Under the pieces are notes generated by a model, which was not told the DNA's origin, searched no databases, and worked only from the letters and a program-made list of their open reading frames with translations. A stretch of DNA of 46,575 nt from Nostoc sp. FACHB-892 (lineage in GTDB: Bacteria; Cyanobacteriota; Cyanobacteriia; Cyanobacteriales; Nostocaceae): contig NZ_JACJTR010000044.1 in the NCBI RefSeq assembly GCF_014698795.1, positions 1 through 46,575 on the forward strand. Direction: 5' to 3'. Of the stretch, positions 34,501 to 41,000 are shown piece by piece. Numbering within the stretch: the first letter of the stretch is position 1; every line of letters starts with the position of its first letter. The position numbers and the translations under genes are program-made.

Positions 34501-34705
34501 TGAAGGAGCAGGAGCAGCTAGCAGAAAATCTCTTGGTACTGCGATCGCTGGCGGTACAATTGTCTCTACTTTCTTGACTCTGTTTTTTGTACCAATTTTA
34601 TATATCGTGATTGGCAAAATTCGCGATCGCTTGAGTCCACGTCGTCAGCCTCATGAGCTAGATGATAGTCAAAACAGCAAAGTTCCTTCTACCAGCCATC
34701 GCTAA
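31532..34705 (+). CDS. RND multidrug efflux permease, HAE1 family
   Basis: 1057 residues from ATG 31532 (MFVDFFIKRPVFASVCSIII); the upstream in-frame codons 31388-31531 do not look like protein. Twelve transmembrane helices and two large periplasmic loops are visible. Helix 4 carries the proton-relay pair Asp409-Asp410 (TGLVVDDAIVIVEN), and the helix 10 region reads VMLIGLASKNAILIVEFANQ with its Lys. AcrB-type pumps need a membrane-fusion protein and an outer-membrane channel, and neither gene is near. A HIP1 octamer in the gene suggests cyanobacterial origin. Substrates are unknown. Confidence 0.95.
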   Translation: MFVDFFIKRPVFASVCSIIILLVGAISIPTLATDQYPEISPTQINVTANYVGANAEVVENTVTTILERQINGVEGMKYMTSNSSNNGNSTITVTFDASRNKDIAAVDVQNRVSIAQPLLPEVVQQTGVTVTKQSNNILLAIGLYSDNKEYDNVFLSNYADLYIVDALKRIKGVGEVQIFGERRYAMRLWLNPSSLASRNLTPQDVIDALNEQNLQVGAGQIGQQPTLPDQMYQIDLQAIGRLSGATEFADMVIKTSENGTLVKLKDVGRAELGAENYSTFLRFRGNEGVGLGIFPSPGSNALDVARAVKSEMLRLEQSFPPGLKYQVAFDTTLFVEASLAEVVKTLIEAIALVVLVIYIFLQDWRTTLIPVVVVPLTLIGTFAFIKVFGFSINTLTMFGLTLATGLVVDDAIVIVENISRLIENEEMSPREAASESMRELFGAVIATSLVIMAVFVPVAFFPGATGQIYKQFALTIAFSMAISTFLAITLTPSLSALLLRPGQRPGGWLGWIFERVNRFIDWTRRQYEEILKRLTRVKAIVVGIFILSLGVTGWLYISIPTAFIPDDDQGYFITIIQGPEGVSLNYTSKVMAQVEKEILKLPEVTGTFAIGGFGFSGNSANSGAIFSTLEPWEKRHEPGQSAQAIIGKLAGVFGAIPEARIFPVNPPSIQGLGSFGGFQFELQDRTGNSGLNNLVQVMGQLLQRGNQTPGLQAVFSTFSANTPQMLIEVDRNKAKSLQVGVNDIFNTLQSYLGSRYVNDFNLLQRTYRVYVQADAQFRSNPADIGKLYVRSANNQMIALSNLVKITSATGAQTINHYNLFRSIEINGSAAPGYSSGEATVAMEQLAKQVLPASMGYEWSGIVAEEKQSGGLAPLIFGLGLVFVFLVLAAQYENYVDPLIIMLSVPLAILGALSAQMLRGLANDVFCQVGLVMLIGLASKNAILIVEFANQLQERGLSITKAAVQASQERLRPILMTSFAFILGIWPLVNPEGAGAASRKSLGTAIAGGTIVSTFLTLFFVPILYIVIGKIRDRLSPRRQPHELDDSQNSKVPSTSHR

Positions 34706-34721
34706 AAAGTTAGGAGTTAGG

Positions 34722-35160
34722 TGGATGCCTAAGCCAGGAAGTCACCCTCCTGACTCGGCTACAAAACCGTGCATGAAACGTTAACTTCACACGGCTCCTC
34801 AGTGATTTGGTGCTTGTCAGGCATACCTATAAGTTCGGAGTTAAAAGGGATGAAAGTTGAGATAATCCTCATTTATCTTTTGAACTGAAACAGCAACTTT
34901 ATCTGCTGCCGTTTTAGCATCATGGCAATATCCGTGAAGTAATTGAAGGTTGTCATAACTATGCTTACCGCCTTTTGAGCGGGGGATTTTGTGGTCGATT
35001 TCCATCAAATCTTCATCGCGGAAGAATAACCCACAATGAACCACTTGCCTTTTTGCATCTTCAAGAGTGTTGCTACTCTTGTTGGCGCTTCAGGATGTTT
35101 GCCCGTTCTGGAACTCCAGTAAACCCAATCACCATCAAACGGGCTACATGCTATTAAAAT
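34722..35160 (-). mobile_element. Group II intron 3' remnant
   Basis: A 34-nt domain V (34764-34797, GAGCCG...CACGGTTT) is followed by a domain-VI-like hairpin (34725-34763) and preceded by the end of an intron-type maturase ORF (34841-35145). The 5' part of the intron is missing. It is a different lineage from the intron at 21971, as domain V differs. It abuts the RND gene end by 16 bases. Confidence 0.8.
34841..35145 (-). pseudogene. C-terminal maturase/HNH remnant with frameshift
   Basis: From 35145 the frame reads SPFDGDWVYWSSRTGKH and on to KMQKGK, matching SPFDGDLAYWTERNSK of the intact maturase. At about 35042 the frame shifts, and HNH text continues as VHCGLFFRDEDLMEIDHKIP to NLQLLHGYCHDAK. 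The first zinc cysteine codon appears to have lost one base (TG instead of TGT before GTTCATTGT). Everything upstream in the RT domain is absent. Not functional. Confidence 0.85.
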
Positions 35161-35170
35161 AAACATAAAA

Positions 35171-35219
35171 AACCCTGCATAGATGCCAACTCTATCGAGA
35201 TTGCAATTTATCCAGGGTT
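35171..35219. terminator. Hairpin between intron remnant and Crp-like remnant
   Basis: AACCCTG at 35171 pairs with CAGGGTT at 35213, extended by ATA/TAT after a mismatch. There is no strong T run, so it may be a decayed terminator or intron edge. Confidence 0.4.
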
Positions 35220-35410
35220 GTAAAGTATCTATTTATGTCTCGTAAAAACGTAAACTTAGTATTCCCAAAAATTTTGGGATTTGAACATTAATAGTGGGTT
35301 CAAGACCATCGCGATCAAGGATAGTCATTTGACCGCGAACATACTCGATTAGCCCCGCCCTCTGAATAATAGAGGCAGCAAGGCTAATGCTACTCGCACA
35401 CGATTAAATG

Positions 35411-35448
35411 TAAAGCTATTATGTTAGCTACCTAACATAATAGCTTTA
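35411..35448. repeat. Perfect 17-bp inverted repeat with 4-base loop
   Basis: TAAAGCTATTATGTTAG (35411-35427) and CTAACATAATAGCTTTA (35432-35448) match perfectly around CTAC. There is no T run, so it would form a cruciform or a very stable RNA stem. It stands about 80 bases before the broken Crp-like gene. Confidence 0.75.
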
Positions 35449-35500
35449 GCTGTTACACAGCTTTAATATTCGTTAGATTGTAACTTGCTTAACGTGAGCA

Positions 35501-35986
35501 TTGCTAAAAAACATTGGCAGTACACAACCACACCGTACTGTGTCACACTTGCCTAATACTAAAAACCTTCTGCTTGCTGCTTTGTCCCCTGATGTGTACG
35601 AGCATCTCAAAAACAACATGGAGCAGGTCGAGCTTTCATCCGGCTCGATACTTAACCGACCCAACGAAACCATCAACGAGGTCTACTTTCCTCTCACCTG
35701 CCTGATCTCGGTAACAATCACGATGATGAATGGCATGACGGTTGAAGCCGGAGTGGTCGGCAGTCGCGAGATGGTAGGGATCAACGCCTTCATGGGCGGT
35801 CGGGAGACGACGCAGACCCAGCAGGGCTTGTTGGCTAGGTTTTTAAATATTTCTGAAACCCTTGCTGTATATAAGTTTTTATTAGCAATCTTTGGTCTGA
35901 TCGGATCAAGGTCGAACTGTAAGGGCAACCCCATCCACAGCCTACAACGATTTGACATCGATAAGCACCTTCCACAGAAATCGTGA
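35501..35986 (+). pseudogene. Broken Crp/Fnr-like cyclic-nucleotide-binding regulator
   Basis: Residues about 18-105 follow a Crp-type sensor domain found in many cyanobacterial regulators (NLLLAALSPDVYEHLKNNME, then PLTCLISVTITMMNGMTVEA, GSREMVGINAFMGG). There is no ATG in frame; the likely original start now reads TTGCCTAAT. After QTQ near 35820 the homology ends abruptly and the text becomes unrelated (LLARFLNISETLAVYKF), so the rest of the domain and the HTH are lost. The replacing sequence may be an IS fragment, not identified. Confidence 0.65.
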
Positions 35987-36052
35987 GAAGGGATTTTTTC
36001 TATACCAATCCGAAATAAGGAACAATGAAGCAAGCAGTATTTTGAAAAAAAA

Positions 36053-36280
36053 ATGATTACCGCAACCACACAAGGCAATGATTTCGCTTTTCCCTTACAC
36101 TCAGACACCTCAATAAATCAAGGTGGGTTAACAAAAAGAGAGTATTTCGCATCCCAGATACTCGCTGGATTATTAAGCAACCCAAACGGAAGGTCAAGTG
36201 ATATAGCAGAAGACGCTGTAAATCTCGCAGATAGTCTTATAAAGGAATTAAATAAACAGCCTCCAACCATGCCCAGCTAA
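36053..36280 (+). CDS. Small conserved-looking protein (75 residues)
   Basis: A 75-residue protein. GGLTKREYFASQILAGLLSN (residues 23-42) followed by AVNLADSLIKELNK is a pattern seen in small phage-like or plasmid proteins of cyanobacteria, whose function I do not know. No signal peptide. A weak A-rich stretch precedes the ATG instead of a ribosome site. It opens the small-gene region. Confidence 0.6.
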   Translation: MITATTQGNDFAFPLHSDTSINQGGLTKREYFASQILAGLLSNPNGRSSDIAEDAVNLADSLIKELNKQPPTMPS

Positions 36281-37130
36281 ACTTCCCAACCCTCTCTAAG
36301 ACCCTCTAACACTTCCCCTTCCCTTCATCCCCAGATATCTGCTACCCCACTTAAATCACGAGTGGGGTAAGGAGTGCGATTTTAGTGGTGTGTATGGTGT
36401 TGGCTGTGGGATTCTACCTGAAAACTGGTGTAGGCGATTGTGGCGGCGGTGGAGAGGTGCGATTGAAAGGGGAGCGATCGCCCAATGACTAACACCCAAT
36501 GCCCAATGCTCATAAAATAAATTGGAGGTTTTGGGGTTTTGGTAGTCATGTCCGGTAGTCACGATGATTTTGGTAGTCACGATGGTTAATATCTATTTAT
36601 ATAGAGGTCGTGACTACGGTATCAGAATTTGATACAAAATGCGGCTATTTTCAGTGGTGACTACCACATTTGTATAAAAATTGGCATTGGTAAAATAGTA
36701 TAGGGATGAGGAGACGCGGCGAATACTTTTTTTTGGAGCGCGGCGGGAACCGGATTAAATGAGGTGATTTTGTTCGCGGTCAGAAATTGGAATTTCAAAA
36801 GTTACGCTAATTTTTCTGATATTAAAACTGGAGTTGGTAGGCGATGGCTACGCCCGCCGCAGGCATCGCTATCGTTACCATGCAATTTTGGAGTATCGCG
36901 GGAATCGTTAACTGTTCGGTAGGCGATCGCTTATTATTTTCTGGTTCTCACTACTGCATTCATTGCCTCTTTTGTCAATGCGTAAGTTCTGTAAGTATTG
37001 AATAATCAAAACATAAGTCACTTAATTATGATTTTAAAATAATTTTGAAACTATTGATAATTAATTCTGTAAATCTTATTCTTTAGAAAGTAAAAGTTGA
37101 TTTAAACAACAACCAAGGGAGGAACACAAA
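36281..37130. other. Intergenic region with dispersed repeat R1
   Basis: 850 bases without a convincing gene. R1 (36343-36508) belongs to a three-copy repeat family (see 38633 and 39822). Around 36540-36660, GGTAGTCACGATG-type segments recur (GTAGTCATG, GTAGTCACGATGATT, GTAGTCACGATGG, then GTGACTAC inverted). A fragment of the GGCTACGCCCGCCGCAGGC repeat lies at 36845. Confidence 0.5.
36343..36508. repeat. Dispersed intergenic repeat, copy R1
   Basis: It shares GAGTGCGATTTTAG, GTGTGTATGGTG, GAAAACTGGTGTAGGCGATT and GTGGCGGCGGT with R3 at 39822-40010. It opens with CCCCACTT...AGTGGGGT, a short inverted repeat, and ends in heptamer-like CCCAATG tandem units. Confidence 0.8.
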
Positions 37131-37157
37131 ATGAGTACAGCTATCTGTGGAGGGTAA
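37131..37157 (+). CDS. Eight-codon minigene MSTAICGG
   Basis: ATG at 37131 is preceded at ideal spacing by the strong ribosome site AAGGGAGG (37115-37122). The ORF is MSTAICGG then TAA at 37155. It stands 54 bases before the secreted-protein gene. It may be a regulatory leader peptide, or the stump of a double-glycine precursor gene that acquired a stop. Real translation is plausible from the ribosome site; function is unknown. Confidence 0.5.
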   Translation: MSTAICGG

Positions 37158-37210
37158 ACAAAAATAATCATTAATATAAGTATTGTTTTTTAATATCAAA
37201 AGAGAAAACT

Positions 37211-37633
37211 ATGAAAACATGGCAAAGTTTTTTTATTTCCAGTGTTGCGATCAGCTTTTTTAGCGCCATTTCAACTACACTACCTTTTTCTTCAGTCATT
37301 TCTCAAGCAACAGTTATAGGTAGTCAAACTAAACCTGTTTCTAACCCCTCTCCTGATTTATATCTGAAAAATAGTCCTCAAAACCTTGTTGCTCAAGCTT
37401 TTTTGCGAACAGGTCCATTTAAGTTTCGAAATCGAGCCCCTATCTACTATTCCAATGGACAGGGAGTTTATTGTTGGTATCAATCTCCTCAGGATTATCA
37501 GAGATTAGCTGGTGGTGTTACCCCAAGAATTCAATCTGGTAGACTTAGTAATTACGCCGCAGTATATGTTGGAATATGCACAGGTGGTAAAAGTAGACCA
37601 GCGCCTCACCCAGATATTGAATGGACTACCTGA
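37211..37633 (+). CDS. Secreted protein with one Cys-containing repeat domain
   Basis: 140 residues. An N-terminal signal peptide (KTWQSFFISSVAISFFSAIS, then a hydrophobic-to-polar change) implies export. The C-terminal domain (about 68-128) has RNRAPIYYSNGQGVYCWYQS followed by AAVYVGICTGG: two cysteines and aromatic residues in the same order as each half of the protein at 37956. Likely periplasmic or extracellular, with one disulphide. Family unknown. Confidence 0.7.
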   Translation: MKTWQSFFISSVAISFFSAISTTLPFSSVISQATVIGSQTKPVSNPSPDLYLKNSPQNLVAQAFLRTGPFKFRNRAPIYYSNGQGVYCWYQSPQDYQRLAGGVTPRIQSGRLSNYAAVYVGICTGGKSRPAPHPDIEWTT

Positions 37634-37759
37634 TCCTTCTAATTGCATTCCTAGACTTCCCCACTCCCAACCCTTCCCTAGCCCGTACCCTCCAGAAAGC
37701 TGGGGAATGCCAGTTTTCATAACCTATTTTTTAATCATGACCCATTGTAATCGTCCGAT

Positions 37760-37794
37760 CTACATCGCTTTCATGTGCGGTTGTAGGTTTTTTT
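37760..37794 (+). terminator. Terminator after first secreted-protein gene
   Basis: CTACATCGC and GCGGTTGTAG form a stem (CTACA/TGTAG, CGC/GCG) followed by seven T. The same hairpin with GGTTGTAGG and eight T recurs at 38820-38856, so gene and terminator were probably duplicated together. It lies in the 322-base gap 37634-37955, which holds nothing else I can name. Confidence 0.75.
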
Positions 37795-37955
37795 AATCCC
37801 AAAGCGATGCCTAAAACTTTGGCAATAAGCAAGCGCTAATGACATTATTTTGAACTCTATTGAGAATCTACTTCGCTTATTGACATGATGCGGACGCCCT
37901 GGTGTTGCAGGTACTTGCTTTTCTTCCATGTTGTAATCCATAGTTGTAAAACATC

Positions 37956-38471
37956 ATGAAAAAATATTTCTCATCTCCTCGATTGCTTAAAAAGATTGTC
38001 CATTTGAGTAGCATCTTTTTTACAGTAACCTCTTTGAGCTATTTAAATGTTTCACCTGCTACCTCTCAATCTGCCGAGGGATTTTATAAGCAGCGAGACC
38101 GTCCAGAAGTCTATCTAATCTTTAACAGCAGTAACGGTGGCTTTTACTGCCACGTTCAGAATGAAGACCAAATGAAAGCTTATGGTGGATTTGGTAGGGT
38201 TTCACCTCAAAACTCGTTGAACTTCTCTGGCAGATTTACTGGTGATTGTGGATGGCCTAATGGTTTTTTTAGACGCTCTGACCGACCAGCAGTGTATCAT
38301 ATGACTGGAAGCCTCGGTTCTAACGCCTTTAAAATCGGTGATCTCTATTGTCGCGTTCGCGATGAAGCTCAAATGGCAAGATATGGAGGGTTTGGTGTAG
38401 TCAGTGTTGTGTCACCAAGTTCAAATTTAGGAAGGGGAAGAAATTTTAGAGGAACATGTCCCAACCCATGA
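37956..38471 (+). CDS. Secreted protein with two tandem copies of the domain
   Basis: 171 residues. A signal peptide occupies about 1-38 (basic start, VHLSSIFFTVTSLSYLNV, cleavage near ATSQSA). Repeat 1 (about 41-100) runs GFYKQRDRPEVYLIFNSSNG, then FYCHV, QMKAYGGFG and GDCG. Repeat 2 (about 103-168) runs GFFRRSDRPAVYHMTG, then LYCRV, QMARYGGFG and GTCPNP. Each repeat has two cysteines, suggesting one disulphide apiece. The same pattern occurs once in the 37211 protein. Possibly carbohydrate- or surface-binding; that is a guess. Confidence 0.75.
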   Translation: MKKYFSSPRLLKKIVHLSSIFFTVTSLSYLNVSPATSQSAEGFYKQRDRPEVYLIFNSSNGGFYCHVQNEDQMKAYGGFGRVSPQNSLNFSGRFTGDCGWPNGFFRRSDRPAVYHMTGSLGSNAFKIGDLYCRVRDEAQMARYGGFGVVSVVSPSSNLGRGRNFRGTCPNP

Positions 38472-38591
38472 TTTTCAAGTAACCGCTCAATAAATCGGGG
38501 CGAACTACCAGTTCAGGAACGAATTTACGCCATTGAGCCTTGTCACTGAGCGATTTACCCCGGATTATTGAGCGGTTACATTACATTTTCA
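38471..38591. mobile_element. MITE-like element with 22-bp inverted ends
   Basis: GTAACCGCTCAATAAATCGG (from 38479) and its near-perfect reverse at 38558-38579 enclose about 57 bases without coding capacity. ATTTTCAAG occurs at both outer sides (38471 and 38583), which could be a 9-bp target duplication. The left copy overlaps the final stop of the secreted-protein gene. Confidence 0.65.
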
Positions 38592-38632
38592 AGGTGATCG
38601 CCCCTCCCCTCCTCCCTTCATCCCCAATACCC

Positions 38633-38700
38633 AATGCCCCATTTACAGCACAGTGAGGTAATGAGTGCGATTTTAGGGGTGTGTATGGTGGTGCCTGTGG
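38633..38700. repeat. Dispersed intergenic repeat, copy R2 (partial)
   Basis: A shorter copy: CCCCATTTACAGCACAGTGA, GAGTGCGATTTTAGGGGTG, GTGTATGGTG. It is closest to R3 and stops after CTGTGG. Confidence 0.75.
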
Positions 38701-38819
38701 ATTTACATGAACTATAACCCCATACTTGCTGGATATCCACCCGCAGTTATATAACCCGTTCCAAATCCTTCCATACAATTCAAAAGGTTAAAGAATGTTA
38801 AGCATTCGTAGACTCCTTT

Positions 38820-38856
38820 CCTACATCACCGTTGCACGTGGTTGTAGGTTTTTTTT
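38820..38856 (+). terminator. Duplicate GGTTGTAGG terminator
   Basis: CCTACA and TGTAGG form a stem with an imperfect inner part, followed by eight T. It is a copy of the hairpin at 37760. Confidence 0.7.
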
Positions 38857-38900
38857 AATCCCCAACCCATTACACCCCAATACAAGCCCTTCCAATACAC

Positions 38901-38943
38901 AAGCCTTGCTATTTAGCTCTTAGAAGCGATTTAGCAGGGCTTT
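38901..38943. repeat. AAGCC-TTTAGCAGGGCTT hairpin, copy 1
   Basis: AAGCCTTGCTA and TAGCAGGGCTT pair at ten of eleven positions plus a G-T pair. A close copy follows at 39586-39638. Likely a bidirectional terminator type. Confidence 0.7.
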
Positions 38944-39333
38944 AAGGTGTTCTGTTGTTTTGAATTGGATTAGCTGTATATTGCTTAATCACATTTCAAT
39001 CTTCGGATATTGAATCTATAATTTCTAGACTTCAAAAATTCTTGTTTATACATAATTCAATGAATTATGTTTTAATTATTCAAATATTTACAGGAATTTT
39101 CAGGTGATTAAACCACAAAAAACGGTAAGTTAAACAGATAGTGATTGTCAAATTAAATCCCAGTATCTTACTTCAAATATTTGCGTGGTCGCGTGATTGC
39201 GGCTTGGTTAGAGAAGGCAATTTCTCTATACCCATTGTTAAATAAAAATTACTTTATTTATATTAAATTCTTAGATATATAAGCTGTTACTTGCCTTATA
39301 TTAAATTTGTGCCAAACTCAGAATTTACTTACA

Positions 39334-39540
39334 ATGACTCAAAGCAAAATTTTTAATTTAGAAGGCTACGTGAGCTTATCTGATGCCGAAGCTATGAAAA
39401 TTAGTGGGGGCAGAACACCTTTTCAATACGGCGCTTACGCTTTGCTATACTACTATCCAATCTTCCCCAACCTTCCTAAACCTCTCCCCAACATTCCCCC
39501 AACCCAACCCAACCCTTCCAACCCCGTTAAACCCTCTTAA
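39334..39540 (+). CDS. Double-glycine leader peptide, bacteriocin-like precursor
   Basis: 68 residues from ATG 39334; an upstream in-frame start at 39307 is less likely. Leader: MTQSKIFNLEGYVSLSDAEA, then MKISGG, ending in the Gly-Gly expected before cleavage by C39-peptidase ABC exporters. The core RTPFQYGAYALLYYYPIFP is aromatic, and the tail repeats P/N/S/T (NLPKPLPNIPPTQPNPSNP). No exporter or modification enzyme is encoded in the window, so processing would need host genes. Could be a peptide signal, a bacteriocin or a remnant. Confidence 0.65.
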   Translation: MTQSKIFNLEGYVSLSDAEAMKISGGRTPFQYGAYALLYYYPIFPNLPKPLPNIPPTQPNPSNPVKPS

Positions 39541-39585
39541 ACATTCCCCAACCCTCTTAATCCCGTTACAACCCTTCCAAACTGT

Positions 39586-39638
39586 AAGCCCTGCTATTTA
39601 GTCTTTAACGTAGTGTTTAAAGCGATTTAGCAGGGCTT
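39586..39638 (+). terminator. Hairpin terminator after the double-glycine peptide, copy 2
   Basis: AAGCCCTGCTA and TAGCAGGGCTT form a perfect 11-bp stem. It lies 46 bases after the peptide gene. A duplicate occurs at 38901. Confidence 0.7.
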
Positions 39639-40487
39639 GCGGGTTGGGGAACAGGACAACTCCCATGTCAATATATAAATATAAACCAGAAATATAAGTT
39701 GTCCCGTTGGGAACCCTTAAGAACGATTTGGGGGCGAAAAGTAACTTCCCAACGGGACAACTCAACGAACGCTTGAGAACGCTTTGGTGGCGATCGCCTC
39801 TCCTCTCCCCTCATTTCCACAATGCCCCACTTACAGCACTAGTGGGGTAATGAGTGCGATTTTAGGGGTGTGTATGGTGCTGGCTGTGGGATTGTAACCG
39901 AAAACTGGTGTAGGCGATTGTGGCGGCGGTAGTGGTGCGATTGAAGGGGAGCGTAGCTTGCCGCCGAAGGCATCGCCCAATGCCCAATGACTAACATCCA
40001 ATACCCAATCCTAGATGCCGAACGTACTACAAAGGGCTGGTTTTTTGGGGTGAAGCTATCTAAGTATAAAAAGCCAGTAATGTATAGCATTTGCATCAAC
40101 CCCCTCTTGAATTTAAGTATTCAGTATATATTTAGGGGGGGATGATTGGCAATTAGCAATTTTTTTTCGCATTAAGCAAAATGCGGTTTTTGTAGTATAA
40201 GTGTATTATAAAGGTGAGGATTTATAGCCAGAGAGACGTGGCAGGGGTGGTAAGTGCGATCGCAGGTTTGAGGAGTTAACAAAAGAGTAGGTTTTTGGGT
40301 GGCATGAACCACCCGTTTACTTATAAGAAGGTGGTTTCTTATAAGCAAGATTCTGATAAATCAAGAGCAGCGCGTCGCGATAATCATCTTTCCCCCGAAT
40401 CTTGATACCCTTGTGCTGCTAGTCTTAAAGAATATACTGCTGTTTTTCTTTATATTACGAGTAGCTAGCGAGGATCAAATTTTAAAT
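39639..40487. other. Intergenic region with repeat R3 and small hairpins
   Basis: GGGACAACTC-type and CCAACGGGACAACTC segments recur at about 39650-39760. R3 is at 39822-40010. Hairpins: CGCATT/AATGCG near 40170 with a T run, GGGTGG/CCACCC at 40297-40314, and CTTATAAGAA/TTCTTATAAG at 40320-40345. The last two precede the Nif11-like gene and may be regulatory. Confidence 0.5.
39822..40010. repeat. Dispersed intergenic repeat, copy R3
   Basis: The fullest copy: CCCCACTTACAGCACTAGTG, GAGTGCGATTTTAGGGGTG, GAAAACTGGTGTAGGCGATT, GTGGCGGCGGT, and a terminal GCGTAGCTTGCCGCCGAAGG palindromic insertion that R1 lacks. It ends in CCCAATG-type heptamers. Confidence 0.8.
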
Positions 40488-40703
40488 ATGGCTTTTGAGC
40501 AAATCGAAGCATTTTTAAAGAAAATGCAGTCTGAACCTGAACTTAAAAACGAGGTGCTCGCAGCATCAACCGCAGATGATGTTGCGCGAATAGCACTAAA
40601 GCTTGGTTTTGAATTTTCAGGTGATGAATTATTGAGAATGTCAGGTAAGAAAGTTGGCAGCATTACTGTTAGAAAAACTGATCTTCCTGGAGAGTACAAC
40701 TAG
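40488..40703 (+). CDS. Nif11-family leader peptide (RiPP precursor-like)
   Basis: 71 residues from ATG 40488. The N-terminal leader AFEQIEAFLKKMQSEPEL, then LAASTADDVARIALKLGFEF and SGDELLRMSGKKVG, is the Nif11/N11P pattern (FLKKVQ..PEL...A..A.D...IAK..GFEFS.DEL). The core is short (SITVRKTDLPGEYN) and has no Cys, so lanthionine formation is excluded. A weak GAGG lies about 15 bases upstream. No LanM or radical-SAM enzyme is near. Possibly an orphan precursor or a non-RiPP Nif11 protein. Confidence 0.75.
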   Translation: MAFEQIEAFLKKMQSEPELKNEVLAASTADDVARIALKLGFEFSGDELLRMSGKKVGSITVRKTDLPGEYN

Positions 40704-40867
40704 GGGTCTGTTCCCTTTGGTCACGGGCAGAGGGCTGGAAGCAGTATTCCCTTCTGCCTTCTCCCCAGGACGAGGAATGGTTACGCCATCGCCTCTTGCC
40801 TTCAACATTGCTATTTTTTGAATAAACATTGGAAAAGAAGTATAAATACTTATTTTTTATAAGTTAC

Positions 40868-40959
40868 CCGCACCACTTTTTAAGTTACCCGCACCAGTTC
40901 CGCACCACTACCCGCACCAAAAACAACGCAATATCAAGGGTTCCGCACCACCCGCACCA
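40868..40959 (+). repeat. CCGCACCA iteron cluster
   Basis: CCGCACCA begins at 40868, 40889, 40900, 40912, 40943 and 40952. The inverse TGGTGCGG/T recurs at 41057, 41120 and 41141, inside the next ORF. Spacings of 21, 11, 12, 31 and 9 bases are near helical turns. Candidate replication origin or operator. It occupies most of the 297-base gap 40704-41000. Confidence 0.7.
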
Positions 40960-41000
40960 CTTTTTCTTCTTTACAGGAAAATAACATTGAAGAGTCAGAA

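Larger units (their letters stand above)
38592..39333. other. Intergenic region with repeat R2 and terminators
   Basis: It holds R2 (38633-38700), the GGTTGTAGG terminator (38820-38856) and a hairpin AAGCCTTGCTATTTAG...TTAGCAGGGCTT (38901-38943). The rest is A/T-rich and probably contains the promoter of the 39334 gene. No ORF is supported. Confidence 0.5.

Noticed and set aside
35683..36108. 141-residue minus-strand ORF over the broken Crp-like gene
   Set aside because: Low-quality composition and overlap with the sense remnant; could hide an IS fragment but no transposase motif was found.
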